Below are positions 52,400 through 61,169 of a stretch of DNA of 64,000 nucleotides, piece after piece. Location of the stretch: assembly GCA_965657335.1 (NCBI GenBank), contig CBFHOH010000012.1:1-64000 (forward strand). The letters are read 5' to 3'. Origin of the DNA: UBA4582 sp965657335. GTDB lineage: Bacteria; Pseudomonadota; Gammaproteobacteria; Pseudomonadales; Azotimanducaceae. A program made the position numbers and the translations under genes. Each line of letters begins with the position of its first letter. Positions within the stretch are counted from its first letter, which is position 1. Below the pieces are notes generated by a model. That model did no database searches. It worked only from the letters and a program-made list of their open reading frames with translations, and was not told the origin of the DNA.

Positions 52400-53731
52400 C
52401 TACGACACAGCTGAAAGCCTGCCCACCACCAATAACCTGAGGGCTTCAACTAAAAGTGCGATAAACGCACCCGTGGTGACAGGAAATTCCAGCACTGTAA
52501 TGACCTCCTGTGGTAGAAATTGAAATGCCCCGACATAAATCGACAGCAACCATCCAACCGCGACGGAACATCCGACAAGTAACCAGTCGCCACGCTGAGC
52601 AGAACCCGCTCGCACAATCCTGATACCGGCATATCCGACCATACCAAACAGCAATAATGTCGCGCCATAAAGCACAGCGTCAGGAATAAACTGAAAAACG
52701 CCACCCACAACGGGGAAAACCCCTAGTACGACCAAAAAAACCGCAACAATTAATCCTATATAGCGGCTACAAACCCCCGTTAGTTGAATCACCCCGTTAT
52801 TTTGACTGAATGTCGTATTTGGAAAGGTACAAAAAACAGAGGCCATCAGTGAGTTAGTCGCATCACCTAGGATGCCGCCACGAACGCGCTGCCAATATTG
52901 ATTGCCGGTCGTGGCCAATCCTGAAAGATTGCTGGTTGCGGTCAGGTCGCCAACCGACTCCATCATTGAAATCAGGAAAATAGGAAACAGTGAGGCAACA
53001 ATGACCCAGTCAACAGCAAGCGGATAGCGCGCGGGTTCAGGAACAAAAACGGGTGCAAGTTCGGACAAACGAGCAAAGTCGGTTAAACCCAGCAATTGTG
53101 CAGCGAGCAGCCCTATTACCAGACCGATAGAAATACTGCTGAGCTTCATCCATGGGTTGCCAAACCGCGTGATGCAGACGATGGTCAGAAATACCAGCAA
53201 TACGAGAAACAACACGGTCCAGCCACCACTTACCGGATCCAAGTAGGCCTGCTGGATATTGGTCAGGGTTGTCCACACTAAGGTAGCACCAAGCAATATC
53301 ACAGTCGTACCTGTGACGTTGGGTGTTACTAGGTTTTGTAGTGCCGGCAGCGCAAAACTCAACACCATCATAAGTAAGGAACAGGCAGCAGCCGAACCAA
53401 ATAAGGTACCGAGCGCCTCCGTACTATCTTCAGCACCATTTAATGCATAAAAAGCCCCTATCAGCGGACCGATAAACGCGAAGCTGGTACCCTGAATACT
53501 TAACAAACCGGAACCCACCGGGCCAAAACGCTGAATTTGTATGAAAGTCGCGACACCGGATATGACCAGCGCGGAACTCACAAGATAGCTGGTATCCTGC
53601 AACGAGAGGTTCATGCCACCGGCAATGATCAGCGGCGCAACCAACAAACCGCCAAATACAGCTAATACATGCTGCAACCCAACTAACAGCGATGTGCCAA
53701 TCGGCGGACGATCTTCGAGTCCAAATAACAT
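52400..53731 (-). CDS. NCS2 xanthine/uracil permease family
   Basis: A 443-residue, roughly 14-helix nucleobase-ascorbate transporter. Family marks are TSFAFIGPLIG near residue 85, SMMESVGDLTA near 255 and NTTFSQNNGVIQLTG near 300, the signature of the purine (xanthine/urate) branch. The ATG at 53731 is preferred over a TTG at 53752. It diverges from the deaminase at 53837. Substrate is probably xanthine or uric acid, from motif and context. Confidence 0.9.
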   Translation of the reverse strand: MLFGLEDRPPIGTSLLVGLQHVLAVFGGLLVAPLIIAGGMNLSLQDTSYLVSSALVISGVATFIQIQRFGPVGSGLLSIQGTSFAFIGPLIGAFYALNGAEDSTEALGTLFGSAAACSLLMMVLSFALPALQNLVTPNVTGTTVILLGATLVWTTLTNIQQAYLDPVSGGWTVLFLVLLVFLTIVCITRFGNPWMKLSSISIGLVIGLLAAQLLGLTDFARLSELAPVFVPEPARYPLAVDWVIVASLFPIFLISMMESVGDLTATSNLSGLATTGNQYWQRVRGGILGDATNSLMASVFCTFPNTTFSQNNGVIQLTGVCSRYIGLIVAVFLVVLGVFPVVGGVFQFIPDAVLYGATLLLFGMVGYAGIRIVRAGSAQRGDWLLVGCSVAVGWLLSIYVGAFQFLPQEVITVLEFPVTTGAFIALLVEALRLLVVGRLSAVS

Positions 53732-53836
53732 TTGGGGTCCAGGATTCTGCAAATTATTTTTGCTCTTATTTAGCTTGGTCTTATTTTTACTATATCCTTG
53801 TTGTTACTCAAATTCGATAAGCAAACCGGAGAACTC

Positions 53837-54832
53837 ATGGAAGCTTATATTCGCGGCATGCCGAAAGCAGAATTACATGTTCATCTTGAAGGTACGCTTG
53901 AGCCCGAGCACATTTTTGCTTTGGCAGAAAGAAATGACGTAGCCTTGGCCTACAAGACCCCGGCGGAAGTCATCGCGGCGTATGATTTCCATGACCTGCC
54001 GTCATTTCTGACAATCTACTATGCCGCCATGTCCGTGTTGCAGACTGAACAGGACTTTTACGAGCTTGCATATCATTACTTTCAACGGGCACACGAAGAC
54101 AATATCGTTTACGTCGAGCCTTTCTTCGATCCACAGGGACACACGACAAGAGGTGTCGCTTTTGAAACCATCATCAAAGGTATTCATCGTGCACAGTTAG
54201 ATGCCGAGAAAAATTTGGGCATTGAGTCAAACCTTATCATGTGTTTTCTCAGAGACATGAGCGCAGAGTCAGCTATGGAGCACTTGGAGATGTGCCTGCC
54301 CTTCAAAGACTGGATCATCGGTGTAGGCCTTGACTCGGACGAAAAAGACAACCCTCCGACCAAGTTCACCGAGGTTTTTGCACGTGCAAGAAACGAGGGG
54401 CTAAAACTGACCATGCATTGCGATGTCAACCAAATCGATATTGTCGATCATATCTGGCAGTGCCTTAATGACATTCAGGTCGACCGAATTGATCACGGAA
54501 TAAACGCGCTGGAGGATGACAGTCTCTGCGCCGAAATCGCACGACGCGGTCTTGGTTTGACCGTTTGCCCTGTTTCAAACCGCTTTGTGGTGCAGTCACT
54601 GACAACCAAAGAGATCAAGTCGATGTTGCAGAAAGGCATGAAAGCGACGATTAACTCTGATGACCCGGGCTATTTCCGCGCGTATCTAACCGATAATTTT
54701 CTCGCCCTCACCGAGGAAGCTGAATTTTCACGCGAAGAGATACGTCAGCTCAACGCAAATGCGTTCGAAACCAGCTGGTTGAGTACCGAGCGAAAGAAAT
54801 TCTACCTCGAGCAGGTGAACCGTTTCACCTAA
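53837..54832 (+). CDS. Adenosine deaminase superfamily member lacking the HAGE glutamate
   Basis: A 331-residue paralogue of adenine deaminase. Zinc site HVHLEG (His14, His16), VDRIDHGI, CPVSNRFVV and NSDDPGYF are kept. But where HAGE holds the proton-shuttling glutamate the sequence reads His194-Cys-Asp-Val197. Related marine proteins deaminate N6-substituted adenines (cytokinins), so such a substrate is a fair guess; loss of normal activity is another. GGAG is five bases before the ATG. Confidence 0.85.
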   Translation: MEAYIRGMPKAELHVHLEGTLEPEHIFALAERNDVALAYKTPAEVIAAYDFHDLPSFLTIYYAAMSVLQTEQDFYELAYHYFQRAHEDNIVYVEPFFDPQGHTTRGVAFETIIKGIHRAQLDAEKNLGIESNLIMCFLRDMSAESAMEHLEMCLPFKDWIIGVGLDSDEKDNPPTKFTEVFARARNEGLKLTMHCDVNQIDIVDHIWQCLNDIQVDRIDHGINALEDDSLCAEIARRGLGLTVCPVSNRFVVQSLTTKEIKSMLQKGMKATINSDDPGYFRAYLTDNFLALTEEAEFSREEIRQLNANAFETSWLSTERKKFYLEQVNRFT

Positions 54833-54862
54833 TGCCAAAAACGATGTTTTGTTGATATTACG

Positions 54863-56161
54863 CTAAGACAAAAATGCAAATTTGCCGGCAAATACTGCGG
54901 CGATGACATAAACCGCAATAGAACAGTCACTGGATCGACCACTGAGTAGTTTAATTGTAACGTAGGTGACAAAACCCAAGCCAATACCGTCGGCAATGGA
55001 AAATGACAGCGGCATCGCTAGCGCACAAACCACCGCTGCTGCTGACTCTGTGTAGTCGTCCCAGTCAATATCCGCGAGGCTTCTGAGCATCAGGCAAGCC
55101 ACAAAAAGTAGCGCTGCCGCTGAGGCGTAACCTGGAATGCTCTGAGCAAGCGGCGCAAAAAACAAACACAAGAGAAACAGCACCCCTGTCGTGACAGCAG
55201 TCAACCCGGTACGTCCACCGGCTTCGACACCGGCGGCGCTCTCAATAAAGCTAGTCGTCGAGGATGTGCCAGCTAACGACCCAACAACAGTTGCACCAGA
55301 GTCGGACACCAACGCTAGACCAAGCCTAGGCATTTTTCCCTGCTCGTCCGTCAGCTTAGCCCGGTTTGCAACACCAACCATCGTCCCCGCAGTGTCAAAC
55401 ACATCAACAAGCAACAGCGTCAAAATGACCGTTACCATTGAAATATCAAATGCGGCGGCAATGTCGAGCTCGAGAAAAACAGGTGCGATAGAGGGCGGCA
55501 CAGATAACACACCTTTGAACTCCGTGTCGCCAAAGAACCAACCAAGCATCGCGGCAACCAACATGCCGATGATCACGGCACCGGTGACCTTCCTTACGGT
55601 CAAGGTCGCAATCAGCGCAAAACCCACCATGCAAAGCAGCGGACCAACGTCTGTTAGAGAACCAAACGACACCAGCGTTGCCGGATTATCTACAACGATG
55701 CCAGCATTTTTAAGTGCGATGAAACCAAGAAAGAAACCGATACCTGCCGCAATACCGAGCTTCAAGTTTTTTGGAATGGCATTGATAAGCCACTCTCGGA
55801 TTGGCAGCACACTCATAACAATAAAAATCACGCCGGAGAGAAAAACAGCACCGAGCGCTGTCTGCCAAGTGTGCCCGAGGCCGAGTACAATACCGTAGGT
55901 AAAAAAGGCGTTTTGCCCCATGCCTGGCGCCATTGCTATCGGATAATTACCCAATAGCCCCATGGCTATCGACCCAAATGCTGCGGCAATACAAGTCGCA
56001 ACAAAGACTGCACCGAAATCCATCCCTGCATCAGACAGGATAGCCGGATTCACTACGGTGATATAAGCCATTGCCAGAAACGTGGTCAATCCAGCAACCA
56101 CTTCGGTTTTGATATTGGTGTTATTACGCTGGAGATCAAAATAGCGAGAGAGAAATTCCAT
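54863..56161 (-). CDS. NCS2 guanine/hypoxanthine permease (PbuG/AzgA type)
   Basis: A 432-residue membrane permease starting YFDLQRNNTNIKTEVVAGLTTFLAM, the AzgA-like pattern, with GMGQNAFFTYG near residue 78 and DVFDTAGTMVGVANRA near 248. It brings in adenine, guanine or hypoxanthine by proton symport. Convergent with the deaminase at 53837. Confidence 0.92.
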   Translation of the reverse strand: MEFLSRYFDLQRNNTNIKTEVVAGLTTFLAMAYITVVNPAILSDAGMDFGAVFVATCIAAAFGSIAMGLLGNYPIAMAPGMGQNAFFTYGIVLGLGHTWQTALGAVFLSGVIFIVMSVLPIREWLINAIPKNLKLGIAAGIGFFLGFIALKNAGIVVDNPATLVSFGSLTDVGPLLCMVGFALIATLTVRKVTGAVIIGMLVAAMLGWFFGDTEFKGVLSVPPSIAPVFLELDIAAAFDISMVTVILTLLLVDVFDTAGTMVGVANRAKLTDEQGKMPRLGLALVSDSGATVVGSLAGTSSTTSFIESAAGVEAGGRTGLTAVTTGVLFLLCLFFAPLAQSIPGYASAAALLFVACLMLRSLADIDWDDYTESAAAVVCALAMPLSFSIADGIGLGFVTYVTIKLLSGRSSDCSIAVYVIAAVFAGKFAFLS

Positions 56162-56417
56162 CAGGCGCAGCTCGTTTTGAGAGGTCAGTCTTTGCTAACT
56201 TAAGTCGCTGAGGATAAATGTAATTGGGGCTGAAGCCAAGCTATCACAAACATTATTAATCATGACAGTGGGACCGTGTGAGTGATACCCTGCGAAGTCT
56301 TCACCAGCGTTCCGACTAGCCAACCGGAATCGCCTTTACACAAATCGAAACAGTCACGGAACAGCATAAAACAGCGCTTATTACCAAAACCTACCCATCC
56401 AATAAGAATGAGAAACT
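56162..56417. other. Intergenic region
   Basis: About 255 bases between divergent purine genes; promoters for both are expected here. I see no gene or clear operator. Confidence 0.3.
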
Positions 56418-56993
56418 ATGGAAAAGTTATTTATTACTCCGAATCAACTGCTTGAAGATTCTTTTAAACTAGGAAAGATGATTTTTGAAAGCGGATTTCG
56501 TCCACATTTTATCGTTGGTGTTTGGCGTGGGGGCACCCCGGTCGGTATCGCTGTTCAAGAGTACCTAGAATATAAGGGTATAGAAGCTGATCACATTGCT
56601 ATCCGCACATCCTCTTACTATGGCATCGGTCAAAGAGACAAGATCGTCAAAGTCCATGGTCTTCAATATATTATCGACAACATCAATGCCGACGACGAAT
56701 TATTGCTTGTTGACGATGTCTTTGATTCTGGCCGCAGTATCGTTGCGATCCTTGATGAATTAAAAGCCAAGTCCCGACTCAACATGCCACAAACAGTAAA
56801 AATTGCGTGCCCTTGGTACAAGCCAGAAAAAAACATCACGGACATAGAACCTGATTACTTCTTGCACCCAACCGACAGATGGCTGGTTTTTCCACACGAA
56901 CTCGTTGGGCTTTCGAAAGACGAGCTAAGTGAAGGAAAGTCATTTCTGTCCGAAGACACACATACTCTTTTCGATTCAGACGCACACGACTGA
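56418..56993 (+). CDS. Purine phosphoribosyltransferase (xanthine/hypoxanthine-guanine type)
   Basis: A 191-residue type I PRTase that joins PRPP to a 6-oxopurine. The PRPP-binding motif LLLVDDVFDSGRS is near residue 95, GVWRGGTPV earlier, and FPHELVGLSKDEL, seen in hypoxanthine PRTases of marine gammaproteobacteria, near the C-terminus. It provides the salvage branch beside degradation. The next start (MFS) lies 20 bases downstream of its stop. Confidence 0.88.
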   Translation: MEKLFITPNQLLEDSFKLGKMIFESGFRPHFIVGVWRGGTPVGIAVQEYLEYKGIEADHIAIRTSSYYGIGQRDKIVKVHGLQYIIDNINADDELLLVDDVFDSGRSIVAILDELKAKSRLNMPQTVKIACPWYKPEKNITDIEPDYFLHPTDRWLVFPHELVGLSKDELSEGKSFLSEDTHTLFDSDAHD

Positions 56994-57012
56994 TCCGTTA
57001 AACGAATGTCCT

Positions 57013-58200
57013 ATGACCATGAGTAACTTAGTCCGTGTCACCCTGATCAGCTTTTTAGCCTATGCGGTCATGTCAGGCATGCTGGCACAAATCGGGATTT
57101 TGATTACGCCGATCTCTCAGCACTTTGACAGAGAAGCCACCGTTGTCTCCAACCAGTTTAGCTGGTTAACCGTAGGCATTTTGGTTGGCTCGGTTATTAG
57201 CCTGTTTATCTTTGACTACGTCAAGATTAAAACACTCAACCTGCTGGTGTTCACAGCTATTTTTCTCGCGATACTCGGTTTCTATGTTGTCGACGTGTAT
57301 CGCGTCAACGCGATATTACTGGGCATCATTGGCACCGGATGCGGTGTTGCTTTACCGGCCGCTGCGGTCGTTATATCAAGGGTTTACACGCCAGCGCGCC
57401 GCGCCACCATGCTCGTCATTACCGATGCCTCATTCAGTCTCTCTGGTACTTTGTGTACAGCACTAGTCGTCGTTTACCTCGCTAACGGATTACACTGGAG
57501 TAGCGGCTACAGCACTGTCGCGGCCCTCGCACTGATAACACTTGTACTAACAGCCTGCTCGAATTTTCCAGAGGTCCCGCAAGAAGAGCGCCAGGATTTC
57601 AGGCAAGAATTAGCCACATGGCCAATGGGTATCTATTTGTGCATGCTCGCGCTACTCATTTATCTTACCGGTCAAAATTTTATCCTCATGTGGTTGCCGA
57701 GCTACGCTCAGCAAGTCATCTCAATGTCAGCCTCGGATGCGGGTAGTCTAATTAGCAACTTCTGGGCTGGCATGCTTGGCGGACAGCTTATTGCTGCCGC
57801 GATACTTATCAAAGCTGCGACCAGAACAATTGCTCTGCTCGCGGCCATACTGACCGCTTTTTCAACTATGCCGCTCTGGTTGGTCGATCAGCCAGCCTAT
57901 ATGCCTTATCTTTCTTTCTGCTGGGGCTTTGTCACTTTGGGATTACTGAAACTTATCCTCTCGCTTGCTACAGAGATGGTTGCGGTGCCAAGCCCGCGCC
58001 TGGTCTCGGTGCTACTGATGGCAGCGACAACCGGTACAGCAATCAGCCCGTCTTTGAGCAGTGCGCTGGTCGCTGCGAATACACCGTTACTTGCACTCAA
58101 AGTAGGGACCGGCTGTTTCTTCATTGTCATATTACTCGTAGTATTTGCTTATCGAAGTGCAAAGCCCGACGCCCTAGAAACTTTAACCATCGGTTCATGA
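57013..58200 (+). CDS. TsgA-like MFS transporter
   Basis: A 395-residue, 12-helix MFS protein. Early residues (ISFLAYAVMSGMLAQIGIL, ITPISQHF) match the TsgA group. Loop motifs are weak. ATG at 57013 or 57019; a longer start at 56929 would overlap the PRTase gene. It overlaps the nucleoside hydrolase by four bases (ATGA), which suggests transport of nucleosides or their products. Confidence 0.86.
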   Translation: MTMSNLVRVTLISFLAYAVMSGMLAQIGILITPISQHFDREATVVSNQFSWLTVGILVGSVISLFIFDYVKIKTLNLLVFTAIFLAILGFYVVDVYRVNAILLGIIGTGCGVALPAAAVVISRVYTPARRATMLVITDASFSLSGTLCTALVVVYLANGLHWSSGYSTVAALALITLVLTACSNFPEVPQEERQDFRQELATWPMGIYLCMLALLIYLTGQNFILMWLPSYAQQVISMSASDAGSLISNFWAGMLGGQLIAAAILIKAATRTIALLAAILTAFSTMPLWLVDQPAYMPYLSFCWGFVTLGLLKLILSLATEMVAVPSPRLVSVLLMAATTGTAISPSLSSALVAANTPLLALKVGTGCFFIVILLVVFAYRSAKPDALETLTIGS

Positions 58201-59153
58201 CCGAGACAGCTACAGGAATTCAATTGAAAACCATCCCCGTAATTTTTGATACTGACCCAGGCATCGATGATGCTATGGCGATAATATTTTTGCATGCATG
58301 CAACAACCTCAGCCTAGAAGGCATTACTACCGTATTTGGAAACGCGTCTATCGAGCACTGCACCAACAATGCGTTGTATCTCTGTGAGCGCTTCAACATT
58401 CCGGTGCCGGTCTACGCTGGGGCTGGTTTAACCCTACTCGGTAAAGCCGAGGACGATTATCCAGACTTTGTACACGGCGCAGATGGACTCGCAAATATGC
58501 ACGTAAAACCAAGCGCAAAAACACAGGAAGCGCTACCGGCCCACGAGTACCTTGTCAAAACAGCTCAAGAGTACCCTGGGGAACTCACCGTTATTGCCGT
58601 CGGTAGACTCACTAATATCGCCAGAGCCATTCAAGCTGACGCCAGTTTCGCGACCAACGTGAAAGAAATCGTATTAATGGGCGGTGCAGTTGATGTACCC
58701 GGTAATGTGACACAGTGGGCAGAGGCAAACATTATTGGTGACCCTGAGGCAACCGATGTCGTCTTCACTTCTGGCATCCCCACCGTTCAGGTAGGACTCG
58801 ACGTCACCATGAAATCCCTTATGAGCGAAGAGTACATCGCAGAACTCGCGGTTCGTTGCGGCGACGCGGGCAAACTGCTTAACGAAATTACGCCCTACTA
58901 CCTCAACTTTTACCGAGGCAGGACGGGTGAAAACGGTTTCGCATGCCACGACTCCTCCGCCGTCGCATTTGCAGAGGATCCTTCAATTTACCAAACAAAG
59001 ACAGGCGACCTGGCGGTTGTACTAACTGGAGAACAAAGGGGAAGGACCACTTTCATTGAAAATAGCGATGGCAAACACACCCTTTGCACACAAGCGAATA
59101 CGCAAGCATTAATGGACATATACGCCGAGCACCTCGTAAAGCAATACGGTTAA
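58197..59153 (+). CDS. Nucleoside hydrolase (IunH/Rih family)
   Basis: A 318-residue ribohydrolase that splits nucleosides into base and ribose. The calcium-binding DTDPGIDDAM motif is at about residues 20-29, with NI…GDPEA near 180 and a C-terminal HDSSAV. It is coupled to the MFS gene and supplies ribose to the ribokinase at 51316 and bases to the deaminases. The purine versus pyrimidine preference cannot be read. Confidence 0.93.
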   Translation: MTETATGIQLKTIPVIFDTDPGIDDAMAIIFLHACNNLSLEGITTVFGNASIEHCTNNALYLCERFNIPVPVYAGAGLTLLGKAEDDYPDFVHGADGLANMHVKPSAKTQEALPAHEYLVKTAQEYPGELTVIAVGRLTNIARAIQADASFATNVKEIVLMGGAVDVPGNVTQWAEANIIGDPEATDVVFTSGIPTVQVGLDVTMKSLMSEEYIAELAVRCGDAGKLLNEITPYYLNFYRGRTGENGFACHDSSAVAFAEDPSIYQTKTGDLAVVLTGEQRGRTTFIENSDGKHTLCTQANTQALMDIYAEHLVKQYG

Positions 59154-59686
59154 ATTGACAAATACAGACGCAATANNNNNNNNNNNNNNNNNNNNNNNNN
59201 NNNNNNNNNNNNNNNNNNNNNNACCTCAGCGCTAAGCACTTTAGTCATATGAATACTATGCGGGTCTTCCTCATAGTCAGCAAACGGCGCACATTCAGTA
59301 TAACCAAAGCGCAAATACAGCTGTCTGGCGGGTTCAAACGCAATCATTGAACCCGTCTCGAGGCTTAATCGGGTCATACCCATTTGACGCGCCACCGCTT
59401 CAATGTGGTTTAGAATTTTTGCAGCGACGCCTTTCCGCGTATGACCATCAGCAGTTCTCATCGACTTGAGCTCACCGTGCCCACCACCCAAATCTTTCAA
59501 TGCGCCGCAACCCATCAACTCTCTCTCGCTCCAGACACTCCAGAAAGTAATATCAGGACCGCGAAGAGTTTCGATATCTAACGTGTGGACGCTTTCCGGA
59601 GGCGTGTGTCGAAACATATCCTGCGCATGGTAACTGAGAAGTTCCGCTATTTCGGGTCCCGTTAGGTCATCAACAATGATTTTCAT
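59150..59686 (-). CDS. GNAT acetyltransferase, C-terminus in assembly gap
   Basis: A GCN5-type N-acetyltransferase. RTADGHTRKGVAAKILNHIE gives the acetyl-CoA loop, and YLRFGYTECAPF is the last strand. Residues up to VLSAE are clear; after that 47 N bases (59176-59222) cover the end, so the stop at 59150 is not certain and the family's usual end falls at the gap edge. ATG at 59686. Role unknown. Confidence 0.8.
   Translation of the reverse strand: MKIIVDDLTGPEIAELLSYHAQDMFRHTPPESVHTLDIETLRGPDITFWSVWSERELMGCGALKDLGGGHGELKSMRTADGHTRKGVAAKILNHIEAVARQMGMTRLSLETGSMIAFEPARQLYLRFGYTECAPFADYEEDPHSIHMTKVLSAEXXXXXXXXXXXXXXXXXLRLYLSI
59176..59222. other. Assembly gap (47 N)
   Basis: A run of N joins two contigs between the nucleoside hydrolase and GNAT genes. 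The true gap length may differ, and short genes could be missing. Confidence 0.99.
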
Positions 59687-59733
59687 TTAACTTGTCTCTA
59701 ATAAAGACTCGCAACACCTCAACCTCACATTCA

Positions 59734-60102
59734 CTATTTCATGTTTTGGCCAAAACGCCATAAAACACCCGACGGATCTTTCAGCACAAAATCAAGCATG
59801 CCCCAAGGTTGCTTTTCAACAATCGAAAACGGTACATCGTATTTTTCTGCGATGCCAGCGTCAACAATCTGTTGATGCCAGCTGTAGATATCTTCGACTA
59901 ACATATGGATCACGAAGTTTTGCGCGTGTACCGGTTCATAAAAATCCTGCAGCAAAAAACTACAGTCGCCATGGTGAAAATAGGCGATTCCACTTTCGTC
60001 AGACGCCATTGTAAAACCAACATCCTGATAGAACTGCTTCGACAGCTCAAAATCAGCTGCAGGTATAAATGCCTTGATTTCTATCGCTGTTAAATTAGTC
60101 AT
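59734..60102 (-). CDS. VOC-family (glyoxalase/bleomycin-resistance) protein
   Basis: A 122-residue protein with the beta-alpha-beta-beta-beta VOC fold: FIPAADFELSKQFYQDVGF at the start and FVLKDPSGVLWRFGQN at the end. Metal-site residues are partly visible, such as the C-terminal acidic/Asn part. It may be a dioxygenase, lyase or binding protein; no substrate can be given. Confidence 0.86.
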   Translation of the reverse strand: MTNLTAIEIKAFIPAADFELSKQFYQDVGFTMASDESGIAYFHHGDCSFLLQDFYEPVHAQNFVIHMLVEDIYSWHQQIVDAGIAEKYDVPFSIVEKQPWGMLDFVLKDPSGVLWRFGQNMK

Positions 60103-60234
60103 GCAACTCTCTGGCGTCGATTAACAAAGATGCGTTTCGAACCCGACATCACCCTGCACATTATTTTCTTACCTGCCTAGCAGCCTGACTGCCTTTTACT
60201 ATCGATGCGTTGTCCGTTTCTATTGCTCCGTGCA

Positions 60235-61143
60235 TCAAATATGTGTCGCCTGAATTTTTTGCTGAATATGCTCACCCGCCGTGATCTTCTCGTACCGCGC
60301 CGGATGCGCGTCATCGATACAACTACTTAACACCTCAACCGGCGTCTCTGTATCTGGATCAACAAACATGGCAATCGAAGACCTAGACTCGACTCCCGTG
60401 AGTGGTTGTACCCTGTGACAGGTTGACTTAAATCGACCATTTGTCCATCGCTCCATCAGGTCACCCGTGTTAACGACAATGGTGTTGTCTACAGGTTCGG
60501 CATCTACCCATTGATTTCCATCCAGTACTTGTAACCCGCTTACGCCATTCTGAAATAACAAGGTAATCATTCCATAGTCAGTATGTGCCCCAGCGCCTAA
60601 CTGACCTTCAGCAATATTTGAAGCATCGGTGGGCGGATAATGCAGCAAGCGCAAACTAACATTTTCACCGTTGTGATATTTAACGAAGAAGTCTGACTCG
60701 GTTTTTAGTATTTTTGCTAAGACCCGTTGAATCTTGTACGCGCTAGATAAACAATCCGAATAAAAACGCGTCATCTTGTCTCTGAACGCATCATTGGGCC
60801 AACGCTCGTCCGCCGGATCATGATGCTGCAAGTCCCGCATGGTAAATGTTTCTTTTACGTCAGCAGGTTTCGTCGGGTCTAGGTACTCGACACCTAGACC
60901 CTGATAGCCAAAGTTCTCTTTTGCACTTCGGTACAGGGATTTGATTTTTATTGCTTCATTTTGCGCGAAAAATGTTTCGCTCAAGGTGAATATATCCGCC
61001 AATTGCTCACGGGTGACATCGAGGTTGCTAACGGACATGAATCCCAGCGTGGTAAGCGCTTGTTCCATCTCTTGAGCAATCATCCTAACCGTTTCTGGTT
61101 TGGCTTCATCATAGCTCGCGAAATCAATCACCGGCAGCTTCAT
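60235..61143 (-). CDS. Isopenicillin N synthase-like Fe(II) oxygenase
   Basis: A 302-residue non-heme iron enzyme. HTDYGMITLL (H-x-D, near residue 190), STCHRVQP (distal His, near 245) and RSSIAMF (R-x-S for the cosubstrate) are present, so it should be an active 2-oxoglutarate oxygenase. It follows puuD by 26 bases with an AGAGGTGAAAG site in the uraH-guaD-puuD operon. That strongly suggests it acts on a purine or a breakdown product, but the reaction is unknown. Confidence 0.87.
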   Translation of the reverse strand: MKLPVIDFASYDEAKPETVRMIAQEMEQALTTLGFMSVSNLDVTREQLADIFTLSETFFAQNEAIKIKSLYRSAKENFGYQGLGVEYLDPTKPADVKETFTMRDLQHHDPADERWPNDAFRDKMTRFYSDCLSSAYKIQRVLAKILKTESDFFVKYHNGENVSLRLLHYPPTDASNIAEGQLGAGAHTDYGMITLLFQNGVSGLQVLDGNQWVDAEPVDNTIVVNTGDLMERWTNGRFKSTCHRVQPLTGVESRSSIAMFVDPDTETPVEVLSSCIDDAHPARYEKITAGEHIQQKIQATHI

Positions 61144-61169
61144 CTTTCACCTCTTAATCAAAGTATTCT

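Noticed and set aside
55191..55898. 235-residue frame opposite to the purine permease
   Set aside because: Antisense shadow of a membrane protein gene (Pro/Thr/Ser-rich), with no motif.
59150..59222. C-terminal extension of the GNAT protein after the gap
   Set aside because: It comes from translating across 47 N bases; neither frame nor length can be trusted there.
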